From Alphaproteobacteria bacterium (lineage in GTDB: Bacteria > Pseudomonadota > Alphaproteobacteria > Caulobacterales > Parvularculaceae): 64,000 bases of DNA. The stretch is taken from positions 1 through 64,000 of the forward strand of contig JAUIMC010000007.1 in the NCBI GenBank assembly GCA_030433215.1. Reading direction: 5' to 3'. This document shows positions 19,668 to 29,347 of this stretch, in pieces. The first letter of the stretch is position 1. Each line of letters starts with the position of its first letter. Both the position numbers and the translations under genes were made by a program. Under the pieces are notes generated by a model. That model worked only from the letters and a program-made list of their open reading frames with translations. It was not told where the DNA came from and searched no databases.

Positions 19668-20828
19668 TCAGCGGCGGAAATCCGTCGAAGTTCCTTGAAC
19701 CCCCGCAAAAACCCGCGCGAGCCCGCTTTCCGCGGTTTCGAGGCGTTTTGCGGGAATCCGGCCCTCCGGCGCGCCTGCTGCGGAAATTTCGTAATCATTT
19801 CCGTGACTTGCCGCATCGACATCGGCAAAGGCAATGACCCTTTTGCGGACCGGGGACCAGGCGCAGCTGGTGATCCGCCCGACCGGCTTGCCGTCCTGCA
19901 AAACGGCTGCGCCCGGGGCCGATTGCTCGGCGTCGATGGAGAGTGAAATCAGCCGCCGGCGGGGCTTGCCGGCGAGATGGCGCAAGGCCCGGCGGCCATT
20001 GAACCAGCCCCGGTCGAGGGGCGCGAGATGGGCAAGGCCGATCTCTTCGGGGGTCCGGGGGCTTGCTCCCGGTTTGCCGGCCGGGGTGAAATCGAGGCCG
20101 GGACGCGGGCCGCCCGCTTCCAGCCTCAAAATCTCAAGCGCATCGAGCCCGATGGGCGCGCCGGCCCCGCGACGAATGATCCGCTCCCAGATGGTCAGCG
20201 CCTCTTCTTTCGGAAAGATCAGCTCCACCCCCGGCATGGCGCCGAACTGGACCGGCCGCGCCGCGGTTTCAACGCCGCGCAAGACGCCCGACGCGGCCAG
20301 GGTTTCGCTCGCGGATTTGAGCCCGGCCGCCGCGAGGACGCCCGCCGTCTGCGGCCCGAACACGCCGAGCGCGGCCACCTGGCCGGAAATGTCCTCGGCG
20401 ACCACATCGAGCCCGCGCCGGCCGAGCGCAATATGGCGGGCGTGCGGCGTCGGCGCCGTCAATAAAAACAGATCGTCGGAAAGGCGCGAGACTTCGGCGA
20501 GGTCGATCACGTAACCCTGATCGTTCAGCATCAGCCCACGCGCGCTTTCGCCCACCTGCAAGCTCAGCGCCGGCGCTGTCGTCAGGCGGCCGAGAAACTC
20601 CGCAGCTTCCTTGCCGCGCACCGCATAGCGCGCGAGCGGACCAAGATCGGCCAGCGCCGCGGCGCTTTTCGCGGTTTCATATTCTCCGCTGACGGAGGAA
20701 TAGACCCGCGCCGCCGTCCAGCCATTGACGGCGGTCCATAAATTCGCCTCGCTCGCCGAGGCGACGGCGGCATAAAGCGGCGTCGGGCGCGGCGCGTCAG
20801 CAAAGAAATCTTCCGCAGGGAAAATCAC
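19668..20828 (-). CDS. Aminomethyltransferase (GcvT)-like folate-binding protein, probable GTG start
   Basis: LYAAVASASEANLWTAVNGWTAARVYSSVSGEYETAKSAAALADLGPLARYAVRGKEAAEFLGRL; C-terminal barrel; GTG start overlaps upstream stop. Confidence 0.85.
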   Translation of the reverse strand: MIFPAEDFFADAPRPTPLYAAVASASEANLWTAVNGWTAARVYSSVSGEYETAKSAAALADLGPLARYAVRGKEAAEFLGRLTTAPALSLQVGESARGLMLNDQGYVIDLAEVSRLSDDLFLLTAPTPHARHIALGRRGLDVVAEDISGQVAALGVFGPQTAGVLAAAGLKSASETLAASGVLRGVETAARPVQFGAMPGVELIFPKEEALTIWERIIRRGAGAPIGLDALEILRLEAGGPRPGLDFTPAGKPGASPRTPEEIGLAHLAPLDRGWFNGRRALRHLAGKPRRRLISLSIDAEQSAPGAAVLQDGKPVGRITSCAWSPVRKRVIAFADVDAASHGNDYEISAAGAPEGRIPAKRLETAESGLARVFAGVQGTSTDFRR

Positions 20829-22441
20829 GCCGCCCCCTTTCTGTAAGCATGCAAGGCGGCGCGCGCGGCGGCACGGCCCGCCGCGCAGGAAAGGCCGGCG
20901 CCGATCTGCGCTTCCGGCCCGCAGAAATAAAACCCGGTGATGTCGCCGGAGCCCGTCACGGCCGATGAGAGCGCCCATTGGCGCAGGATGTCGGGCCTCG
21001 CGGCGTAGGCGGCGGGGCTCGCCTTTGCCGCCGCAGCCTCGTCGGCGGCGAGCCTTAAGTCGTCGGCTTCGATGCGCCCGGAGAAACCGGCGGCGAACAT
21101 TTCGATATTGTCGAGAATGGCCGAGCGGATCGCTTCGCGGCGCTCGGCGTCCGGCTCTGCGTCGAAGGGCAAGGGATGCGCCATGACCGAGACCACCTGG
21201 CGCTTGTCGAGGGCCGCGCCTTCGTCGAGCGCCGTCGGGAACACCGCCTCGACGACAAGGCTTTGCGGCACGCGGCCGGCCCGCGCTTCGTTAAAGGCCT
21301 TCGCCAGAGCTTCCGGCGACGGCGCATAGACAAGGCGGCGCATCATGTTGCGCCGCGTGGCGTCATCCTGCGCGACGCCTTTCAGGACGATCTGCATGCG
21401 CGCGCTGGCGATTTCAGGACGGCGCGCCGTCAGGATGCGCTCAAGCCCGATATCGATCATCCCCGCGCCGATCATGGTGAGATAGGCCTGCTCGGCGTCG
21501 ATGGCCGCGACGATAATCGGCGCGCGCAATTGCCCGCCATCGGCGAGCGTCACGCCGCCGACCCGGTCGCCCTCGATGAGGATCGATTTGACCGGCGTCG
21601 CGGCGCGCACATCGACCTTGGCGCTTTGCGCCGCGCGCCGCAAAGCCGTGATCACCGACACGGCGCCGCCCTTGGGATAGGCCGCCGCGCCTTGCAGCCC
21701 CGCGGCCTCGCCGGAATAGCGGCGCAGCAGCGAGAGAAAGCTGAACGGCTCGTTCGGCGCCGCGGCGGAACGGAATGCGGTTTCGGCCAGCAGAAGGGCG
21801 CGCAAGGGGCCGTCGCCGAAGCGGCCATGAATGATGTCGTCGGCGTTCGAAAGACAAAAGCGGCGCAGGCGCGCGGCGGCCTCCGGCGTCGCGCCCGCCA
21901 TCGCCTTTTCGAGCACGCGCTGATGATTGCCGCCGCCGGGAAAGGCGAAAGGCCGGAAAGCGGGCCGCAGCAAGGCCGCCATATCGAGCACTTCGCTCAT
22001 GAAAATTTCGAGCGCCTCGCGGTCGTCGTCATGATCGAGGGAAAGCAGCGCCGCCTGCGCCAGATCGCCGTCGAAGCGCAACACGTCGCCGCCTTCGAAA
22101 AAATAGGTGGTGTCGAGACGGCGCGCGGCGAATTCCAGTCCGTGACGATAAAGATCGAGTTCGGCGATCACGTCCGGATCAAGCGCCGTCACGAGATGTT
22201 CGCCGTCGACGCCCTCGACGCCGGACGCGATTTCGCGCTTGGCGATGCGCCCGCCGATTTCAGGCCCGGCGCCCACAAGCACCGTGCGCAGGCCCCCCTT
22301 GCCGAGATAGGCGGCCGCGGCAAGCCCGTCCGCGCCGGCGCCGATGACGACGGCGTCGATACCGCCCTCGATGCGATGCGCGCTTTCCTTCGGCTTGTCG
22401 CGCCCGTCCTTCGCGCGGGTGGGGTTTTTCGGATCACTCAT
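20825..22441 (-). CDS. NAD(P)/FAD-dependent oxidoreductase, phytoene desaturase (CrtI)-like
   Basis: DAVVIGAGADGLAAAAYLGKGGLRTVLVGAGPEIGGRI; C-terminal DITGFYFCGPEAQIGAGLSCAAGRAAARA. Confidence 0.85.
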   Translation of the reverse strand: MSDPKNPTRAKDGRDKPKESAHRIEGGIDAVVIGAGADGLAAAAYLGKGGLRTVLVGAGPEIGGRIAKREIASGVEGVDGEHLVTALDPDVIAELDLYRHGLEFAARRLDTTYFFEGGDVLRFDGDLAQAALLSLDHDDDREALEIFMSEVLDMAALLRPAFRPFAFPGGGNHQRVLEKAMAGATPEAAARLRRFCLSNADDIIHGRFGDGPLRALLLAETAFRSAAAPNEPFSFLSLLRRYSGEAAGLQGAAAYPKGGAVSVITALRRAAQSAKVDVRAATPVKSILIEGDRVGGVTLADGGQLRAPIIVAAIDAEQAYLTMIGAGMIDIGLERILTARRPEIASARMQIVLKGVAQDDATRRNMMRRLVYAPSPEALAKAFNEARAGRVPQSLVVEAVFPTALDEGAALDKRQVVSVMAHPLPFDAEPDAERREAIRSAILDNIEMFAAGFSGRIEADDLRLAADEAAAAKASPAAYAARPDILRQWALSSAVTGSGDITGFYFCGPEAQIGAGLSCAAGRAAARAALHAYRKGAA

Positions 22442-23771
22442 CGCCGGCCATCACCCGATCCATGAGTTTTACCGCCGCGCTGATCGCATCGTGACGGCGC
22501 GGCTGCACGATGACGCGGTTGCAGCCGGCGAAAGGCGACGGCCCCGCCGGCGGCGCGGCGACCTCGGTTTCAAAGCGGCGGATATAGCTTGCAAAGCCCG
22601 GCATGCGGCTCGACAGCCTTTCCCTCATGACGGCGGCGGCGGCCTGGCGGTCCTGTCCGGTCCAGCCGCGCCATTCGCCGTCTTCGTAAAACGCCGCCGG
22701 GAGATAGGACGAGCGCGCAATGAGCTCGCCATTGGGGGCGAATTCGAACTCCACCGGCAATTGTTCGTAAAGCCGCCCCTCGACCGCCGCGTCGCGCGCA
22801 TTCTGCAAGTCTTCCGCGCTGTCGATAATCTCGTAAAGCGCCTTCAGATCGCCGCCGGGCGGTTCGACGCCCTCGGCGAGACGGAAGCGCATGGAAAAGA
22901 CGGCGTGGCCCGCATAGCCGAGGCCGTTCATCATGGCGCCGGGCCCGCTCGCGCCGGCCGCCGCCGCCGCATCCGGCGTGGCGAAGAAAACATGCTTCAC
23001 CTTGATGCTGGCGTCATTGGCGAAAGTGACGGTCAGGTGTTTTCCCGAAACCGGCTCAATCTCGACGACTTTTTCCGCGGTGAAATCAACGCCCGCATCC
23101 TGGCAGATCCGCTCCAGGACAGCGCGCAGGGACGGCCCTTCCTTCGGGGTGCGCACGCGCCAGGCGTCGGCTTCGATATATTCCGACAGCGCCGAGGCCG
23201 AGCCCGCCTCGCGGGGACCGGCGCCCGCAAGGCTCAGCGCATGGGCCGCCACATGGGCCTTAAGGCGCGGATCGGTGAAATAATCGTCGAGAAGGTCCGC
23301 ACACGGACCGAACAGCCGCGCCGCCTTGTCGAGGAGCAACGGATCGGAAAGCAGCGCGGCGAAGCGCTTCGCGCCGGGCGCCTCGCCCTTATACAGCGCG
23401 TCGGTCAGATAGCCGTCCTCGCAAAGCGCCGCCATTTCGTCGAGGAAATCCCGCCAGACAAGGTAGTCCTCGCTCTCCGCGCTCTCTAGCGCCGCGGCGG
23501 TCTCGCGCGCGCTGGCGTAGCTCGTCACCGCCCCGCCTTCCTTGAGAAGGGTCACCCGGGCGCTGACCGGCTCCAGCGTCAGGTCATAGTCCTGAAGATC
23601 GAGCCGGCGCCAGACGAAATTCGGCACCGCCGGCGAGGCCGCCGGGGAGCGCTTTTTGCGCTCGAACGGGCGCTGGACCGCGACGCGCGCGCCGGTCTTG
23701 GCCGCCGCGCCGGCGGCCGCAAGGCTCGCTTCGTCATCGCCGATGACCAGAAAGTCGAAAGATCCGTTCAT
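22434..23771 (-). CDS. Divergent CrtI-like FAD-dependent-type protein with degenerate Rossmann motif
   Basis: FDFLVIGDDEASLAAAGAAAKTGARVAV N-terminus; overlaps next gene; internal ATG at 23771 preferred. Confidence 0.7.
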   Translation of the reverse strand: MNGSFDFLVIGDDEASLAAAGAAAKTGARVAVQRPFERKKRSPAASPAVPNFVWRRLDLQDYDLTLEPVSARVTLLKEGGAVTSYASARETAAALESAESEDYLVWRDFLDEMAALCEDGYLTDALYKGEAPGAKRFAALLSDPLLLDKAARLFGPCADLLDDYFTDPRLKAHVAAHALSLAGAGPREAGSASALSEYIEADAWRVRTPKEGPSLRAVLERICQDAGVDFTAEKVVEIEPVSGKHLTVTFANDASIKVKHVFFATPDAAAAAGASGPGAMMNGLGYAGHAVFSMRFRLAEGVEPPGGDLKALYEIIDSAEDLQNARDAAVEGRLYEQLPVEFEFAPNGELIARSSYLPAAFYEDGEWRGWTGQDRQAAAAVMRERLSSRMPGFASYIRRFETEVAAPPAGPSPFAGCNRVIVQPRRHDAISAAVKLMDRVMAGDE

Positions 23772-23808
23772 AGCCTCGTTGCGGTTAAGCCCGTCTCCAT
23801 GCGCCCGT

Positions 23809-26673
23809 TTACTTTTGGCGGGCGCGCCGGTCGCCGACAATCTTGGTAAACAGCTCGGCGGTCTGCGCTTCGTGATGCAGCAATTTTCGTTCCGCCGCTT
23901 CGACGGTCTCTTCTCCGCATACGGACGCCATTCTGGCGCATAAGGCCTCCCCCGCCTTTTCGGGTGAAAACACCCCGCCGGTCGCCGCCCGGCTCACCTG
24001 CAAAACCGCTTCAAATAGGCCATGCGCAGCAATTAAGCTTTCTCCGTCTTCCTGCGCCAGTTCGCCGTCTCGCGCAAACAACCTTAACGCATCTGCGACG
24101 CCCCGCGGCGGGCGGTCCTCGCCGTCTTTGCGCAAGGCGAGATACTGGCAGATAAAGGCGATATCCGTCAGCCCGCCGATAATGTTCTTCACGTCCCAGG
24201 GCCCGGCGCCGGGCTTGGCCTCGTCGAGGCGCCCGCGCATGGCCGCAACATCCTCAACCAGCATGTCGGGATCGCGCGAACGCGCAACGATTGCGTCTAT
24301 TTCCGCGGAAACGGCGTCCGCGAGCGCGCCAGCGGGGCCAACGACCCGCGCCTTGACCATCGCCATGGCCTCCCAGGTCCAGGCTTCCTCGGCGTAATAG
24401 CGGCGGAAGGCCGCGAGGCTGACCGCCGCGGGGCCCGCCTTGCCGGACGGGCGCAACTGCATGTCCACCTCGTAAAGCGCGCCCTCCTCGGTCGCCGCGG
24501 AAAGCGCCGTCACCGCCCGGCGCACCAGCCGCGTGAAATAATCGACGGCGCCGAGCGGCCGCTTTCCGTCCGACTGCGCGTTGGCGGGCGCGTCGTAAAC
24601 GAACATGAGATCGACGTCGGAGGTGGCCGTCAGCTCGCCGGCGCCGAGACGCCCGAGGCCCACGGCCACGAACTCGCCCGCGACGACGCCATGCTGCTCT
24701 TCCATCTCGGCGCGCGCGGCGGAGAGGAGCGCGCGGATCGACGCGTCGGCGATGGCCGTAAAATGGCGCGACGCGACGTCCGGCGGCAGGATGCCCACGG
24801 CGAGCTGCGCCGTGATCTGGAAATTCTGTTCTCCCGCCCAGCGCCGGGCCGCATTGAGCGCGGCTTCGTAATCGGGCGCCGCCTCGACGACGGTCTTGCA
24901 GGTTTCCTCATAGGTTTCGGGCGCCGGCGGCGCATCGGACCAGCGATTGTCGAGCAGGCGCTCGACGAGATTGATGTGCTTGGAAAACTGGCGCCCGAGA
25001 TAGGGCGAAATGGTCATGATGCGGATCAGCGCGTCGAAGATGTCGAGATTGTTGAGGAACAGCGAAAACACCTGCACCCCGGCGGGCAGGCGCGCCAGAA
25101 AGGCCTCGAAGGCGAAAAAGGCTTCGTCCGGATCGCCGGCCTTCGCCAGCGCTTCGAGAAGCGGCGGCACCAGCTTCGTCAGGAGCGTGCGGGCGCGTTC
25201 GGTGCGCGTTGCGCGCAAGGTCCCCTTGTGCCAGCGCATGATCGCGGCGCTGACATCGGGGGCGCGCTGAAAACCCAGCCGCTCAAGCGTGTCGAGCGTC
25301 GCCGGATGCGGTTCGACGCCGGTAAAGACCAAGGGGCCGAGGCGGCTTTCCGGCGTCTCGTCGGCTTCGAACAGGCCGTCATAATGGCCGCTGACGAGCT
25401 CCAGTGTGGAAATCATCTTTTCCCGGAATGCATCGGCGCCGTCCGCGCCGGCGAACAGCGCGATGCGCTGAATGTCTTCCCGGCTTTGCGGAATGCGATG
25501 GGTCTGTTCGTCATTCACCATCTGGAGGCGGTGCTCCACATGACGGAGATAGCGATAGGCCTCGCTTAACTCGTCGCGCGCTGCTTCGTCGATAGTTCCC
25601 GCTTCGGCAAGCGCTGCGAGCGCGTCCAGCGTGGCGCGCTGGCGCAGGGCGGGATTCTTGCCGCCGAGAATGAGCTGTTGGGTTTGCGCGTAGAACTCGA
25701 TTTCGCGGATGCCGCCGCGCCCGACCTTCACGTCATGGCCCTCGAAAGCGATGTCGCCGCCGCCCTTCGCGGAATGCATCTGGCGCTTGACCGCATGGAC
25801 ATCCTCGATGGCGGCGTAGTCGAGAAATTTGCGCCAGATGAAAGGCCGCAGGGTTTTCAGAAAATCCTCGCCGAGCGCTGCGTCGCCGGCGGCGGGCCGC
25901 GCCTTGATGAAGGCCATGCGCTCCCAGTTCTGGCCGAACGCCTCGTAATAGGATTCCGCCGAGGTCACCGAAATCGCCAGCGCCGTCACGCCGGGATCGG
26001 GGCGCAGCCTGAGATCAGTGCGGAAGACATAGCCGTCCGCCGTCTGCATCTGCATCAGATTGACCACGTCGCGGGTGACGGCGACGGCGTGCTTTTGCGC
26101 CTCGTGCCGGTCCTCAACCTTCATGCGCGCACGATCGAACAGGACCACGAGATCGATATCGCTCGAATAATTAAGCTCGAAGGCGCCATGCTTGCCCATG
26201 GCGAAGAAAACGATCCCGTCGCTCGTCTCCAGCGGCGAGCGGCTGATGGCGGCGGCGAGCGCGCCTTGCAGCGCGGCGTCGGCGAACCGCGACAGCGCTT
26301 CGGTCGCCTCCATCACGTCCCAGACGCCGCCGATGTCGGCAAGCGCGATCAGGAGCGCCGCATCCTGTTTCGCCTCGCGCAGCGCCTTCATCTGCGCATC
26401 CTGGTCCTCGGCCGCGCTTGCATTTTCCGCCGCCGCGAAAATCTCCTGCAAGGCGTCGCGCGGCGGCGCCGCGACCATCGCGGCAAGCCTGTCCATGCGT
26501 TTGAGAGCCAACCGGCGCAGGTAGGGAGACGCGCCGGCGACGCCTTCCAGCAGCGCGCGCGCCTTCTCCGGCAAAGCCGCCAGCGCCGCGCCGCCGCTCT
26601 CGGCGAATTGCGCCGCCGCCTCGGCGTCATAAACGGCGGGGGTCGCGCGGATGCTGTCGGCAAGGCTGGTCAT
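23809..26673 (-). CDS. glnE: Bifunctional [glutamine synthetase] adenylyltransferase/adenylyl-removing enzyme
   Basis: FFAMGKHGAFELNYSSDIDLVVLFD...GRGGIREIEFYAQTQQLI...VGLGRLGAGELTATSDVDLMFVYD. Confidence 0.96.
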   Translation of the reverse strand: MTSLADSIRATPAVYDAEAAAQFAESGGAALAALPEKARALLEGVAGASPYLRRLALKRMDRLAAMVAAPPRDALQEIFAAAENASAAEDQDAQMKALREAKQDAALLIALADIGGVWDVMEATEALSRFADAALQGALAAAISRSPLETSDGIVFFAMGKHGAFELNYSSDIDLVVLFDRARMKVEDRHEAQKHAVAVTRDVVNLMQMQTADGYVFRTDLRLRPDPGVTALAISVTSAESYYEAFGQNWERMAFIKARPAAGDAALGEDFLKTLRPFIWRKFLDYAAIEDVHAVKRQMHSAKGGGDIAFEGHDVKVGRGGIREIEFYAQTQQLILGGKNPALRQRATLDALAALAEAGTIDEAARDELSEAYRYLRHVEHRLQMVNDEQTHRIPQSREDIQRIALFAGADGADAFREKMISTLELVSGHYDGLFEADETPESRLGPLVFTGVEPHPATLDTLERLGFQRAPDVSAAIMRWHKGTLRATRTERARTLLTKLVPPLLEALAKAGDPDEAFFAFEAFLARLPAGVQVFSLFLNNLDIFDALIRIMTISPYLGRQFSKHINLVERLLDNRWSDAPPAPETYEETCKTVVEAAPDYEAALNAARRWAGEQNFQITAQLAVGILPPDVASRHFTAIADASIRALLSAARAEMEEQHGVVAGEFVAVGLGRLGAGELTATSDVDLMFVYDAPANAQSDGKRPLGAVDYFTRLVRRAVTALSAATEEGALYEVDMQLRPSGKAGPAAVSLAAFRRYYAEEAWTWEAMAMVKARVVGPAGALADAVSAEIDAIVARSRDPDMLVEDVAAMRGRLDEAKPGAGPWDVKNIIGGLTDIAFICQYLALRKDGEDRPPRGVADALRLFARDGELAQEDGESLIAAHGLFEAVLQVSRAATGGVFSPEKAGEALCARMASVCGEETVEAAERKLLHHEAQTAELFTKIVGDRRARQK

Positions 26674-26728
26674 AGGGCGTAAACTGACGCGAGACGGCGG
26701 GGGAAATCCAGTAAAAACCGGGTCCCCG

Positions 26729-27022
26729 TCAACAGCCCGCCGCCTCTTTCAGCGCCGCCGAAGGCCGGAAGCGCAGGGACTTCGACGCCTTGATGGTGAT
26801 TTCCTCGCCGGTGCGGGGATTGCGTCCTTTCCGCGCGGGGCGCTTGGAGACGGTGAAGGTCCCGAAGGTGCCGATGGTGTATTTGCCTTCCTTGCGGGCG
26901 CGCCTCAATCCGTTTTCGATTTCGCCGAAAACCAGCTCGACCATGCGTTTGGCTTCCGCATTGGTGAGGCCGCCGGCGTCGGCGACATGGGCGATGAAAT
27001 CCGCTTTGCTCATCTGTCTCAT
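26729..27022 (-). CDS. HU-family DNA-binding protein
   Basis: MSKADFIAHVADAGGLTNAEAKRMVELVFGEIENGL...GTFGTFTVSKRPARKGRNPRTGEEITI. Confidence 0.93.
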   Translation of the reverse strand: MRQMSKADFIAHVADAGGLTNAEAKRMVELVFGEIENGLRRARKEGKYTIGTFGTFTVSKRPARKGRNPRTGEEITIKASKSLRFRPSAALKEAAGC

Positions 27023-27131
27023 CCTCTCTCGCGCGCCTCGCGGTTGTCGCGGGGAAGCGTTTCTTAAGTCTTGCCGTCATGGGTGAACGCGACGGGTTGT
27101 ATGGAATTTCGGACAAGCCCCGCAAGACCAA

Positions 27132-28556
27132 TCAATCCGCTGGCGGAAAGGTCATGACGATGCGCAACCCGCAGCCCTCGCCGCTTTCATGGGCGAGGCC
27201 GTCAGCGAGATCGATGCGCGCGCCATGGGCGCGGGCGATGGCGGAAACGAGCGACAGGCCGAGCCCCGATCCCGGCGTCGACCGGCTGGCTTCCAGCCTC
27301 ACGAACCGTTCGAAAATCCGCTCGCGGTCCTCCGGCTTCACCCCCGGCCCGTCATCAGCGACGGACAACACCGCGCCGCCGTTCTTCGCGCGCCCAACCG
27401 TCAGCTCGATGCGCGTGCCGCCCTCGGCGTATTTCAGCGCATTGTCGAGGAAGTTCGCCACCGCCTGGGAGACAAGCTCGCGCGAGCCTTTCACAAGCGG
27501 CGTCGGCGCCGCCGTCAGCGTCAGATCGAACCCCGCGTCCTGGGCCGCCGGCTCGTAAAGCTCGGCCATTTCCTCGACAATCGCCACAATGTCGATGGGG
27601 CGCAGGGCGCCCGCCCCCTCGCCCGACTGAATGCGCGCAATCGACAAGAGCGCATTGAAGGTGGCGAGCAGCTTTTCCGAATCGTCGATGGTGGCGCGCA
27701 AGGCTTCGTCTTTCGCCGCGTCGTCGCCCTCAAGGGCGTTGGTGAGCCGATTGCGAATGCGCGTTAAGGGCGAGCGCAGATCATGGGCGATATTGTCGGA
27801 AACGTCGCGCATGCCGACCATCAGCCGTTCGTTCTGGTCGAGCATGGAGTTCAAATTGGCGCTCAGATCGTCGAGCTCGTCGCCGGAGCCGGTGAGCGGG
27901 ATGCGCTGGGAAAGATCGCCGCCGCGGATCGCGCGCGCCGTCTTGTTGACGACCTCGACACGCCCGAGAAGCGTGCGCGAAAACAGAAGGCCGATGACGA
28001 CGCCGAGCGCCACGGTGACGAGCGCGGCGCGGGTGATGACGGCCTGCGTCCGGCTGCGCAGATATTCGCGGCTGGCGATGTCGCGGGCGACGACCACGAG
28101 AAAGGACTGTTCCGCATCGGACGAGGCGCGAAAGCGCATCATCTTGCCGCGCGCCTCGCGCTGCTGCACGCCGACCTCGCGCCCCGCCGCATCGACCAGC
28201 GGCTTTTCAAATTTGAAATTGAAGAAGTCCCCTTCCGCCTCCAGCGCTTCGGGCGGCAGGGCCGTGAGGTTCCCCGCGAGCACCGCGCCCGAGGGGGCGC
28301 CGATCAGCATGTAGATCGCATCGTCCGACCAGGCCGTGCGCTGGCGGATGACGCGGGTGAGCATCCCCGACCCGCTGGTGGAGAAAAGCTCGGCAAGGAC
28401 GCCGATTTCGCTGTCGATAACCTGGTCGGTCTGCTTCGCCGCATCGCCGAAGGTCGCGGTGTAAAGATAGGCGCCCAGAAGCGCCACCGCGCCGGCGAAC
28501 AGCACGACATAGATCAGCGTGAAGCGGAACGACGTCGTGCGTAGGATGCGAAGCAT
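27132..28556 (-). CDS. HAMP-domain sensor histidine kinase
   Basis: Two TM segments, HAMP, MRDVSDNIAHDLRSPLTRIRNRL, NFLDNALKYAE, GLGLSLVSAIARAHG. Confidence 0.93.
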   Translation of the reverse strand: MLRILRTTSFRFTLIYVVLFAGAVALLGAYLYTATFGDAAKQTDQVIDSEIGVLAELFSTSGSGMLTRVIRQRTAWSDDAIYMLIGAPSGAVLAGNLTALPPEALEAEGDFFNFKFEKPLVDAAGREVGVQQREARGKMMRFRASSDAEQSFLVVVARDIASREYLRSRTQAVITRAALVTVALGVVIGLLFSRTLLGRVEVVNKTARAIRGGDLSQRIPLTGSGDELDDLSANLNSMLDQNERLMVGMRDVSDNIAHDLRSPLTRIRNRLTNALEGDDAAKDEALRATIDDSEKLLATFNALLSIARIQSGEGAGALRPIDIVAIVEEMAELYEPAAQDAGFDLTLTAAPTPLVKGSRELVSQAVANFLDNALKYAEGGTRIELTVGRAKNGGAVLSVADDGPGVKPEDRERIFERFVRLEASRSTPGSGLGLSLVSAIARAHGARIDLADGLAHESGEGCGLRIVMTFPPAD

Positions 28557-28563
28557 TGACGGC

Positions 28564-29250
28564 CTATTCGCCGTCGTCTGAGAGACGGTATCCCGCGCCG
28601 CGAATTGTTTTGAGAAGCGGTTTGTCGAAATCCTTGTCGATCTTGGCGCGCAAACGCGAGATGTGAACGTCGATCACATTGGTCTGGGGGTCGAAGTGAT
28701 ATTCCCAGACATTCTCCAAAAGCATGGTGCGCGTCACAACCTGCCCGGCGTGCCGCATGAGATATTCAAGCAGGCGAAACTCGCGCGGCTGAAGATCGAT
28801 CTTGCGCTCGTCGCGGCGCACGGTGCGGGTCAGCACGTCAAGCTCGAGATCGCCGACTTTGAAGCGGGTCGTCACTTCCGCCGGACCGGACGCGCGCCGC
28901 CGGCCCATGGCCTCGATCCGTGCAAGGAGCTCCGGGAACGCATAAGGCTTCACAAGATAATCGTCGCCGCCGGCCTTCAGGCCCGACACGCGGTCATCGA
29001 CCTCGCCGAGCGCGGAGAGGAACAGCGCCGGGGTCTCGTCGCCCTCCTCGCGGCGGTTCGCGAGAAGCGCCAGCCCGTCCATTTTCGGCAGCATGCGGTC
29101 GATCACATAGGCGTCGTATCCGCCGGACGTCGCCATGTTCAGCCCCGATTCGCCGTCGAGGGCGTGATCCACGACATGCCCCGCCTCGCGCAAGCCTTTG
29201 GCGGCGTAGGCCGCCGCTTCCGCATCGTCTTCAACCAGAAGGATTCGCAT
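28564..29250 (-). CDS. OmpR-family response regulator
   Basis: MRILLVEDDAEAAAYAAKGLREAGH...VKPYAFPELLARIEA...YLMRHAGQVVTRTMLLENVW. Confidence 0.95.
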   Translation of the reverse strand: MRILLVEDDAEAAAYAAKGLREAGHVVDHALDGESGLNMATSGGYDAYVIDRMLPKMDGLALLANRREEGDETPALFLSALGEVDDRVSGLKAGGDDYLVKPYAFPELLARIEAMGRRRASGPAEVTTRFKVGDLELDVLTRTVRRDERKIDLQPREFRLLEYLMRHAGQVVTRTMLLENVWEYHFDPQTNVIDVHISRLRAKIDKDFDKPLLKTIRGAGYRLSDDGE

Positions 29251-29347
29251 GTGGCCACCTTAGCCGAGTTTGTTGTTGATCTGCAAAAAATTTGCGCCCG
29301 CGAAACAGCCGGACCGGCCGTATCTCGCGGGCGCGAAAGGGTTCAGG

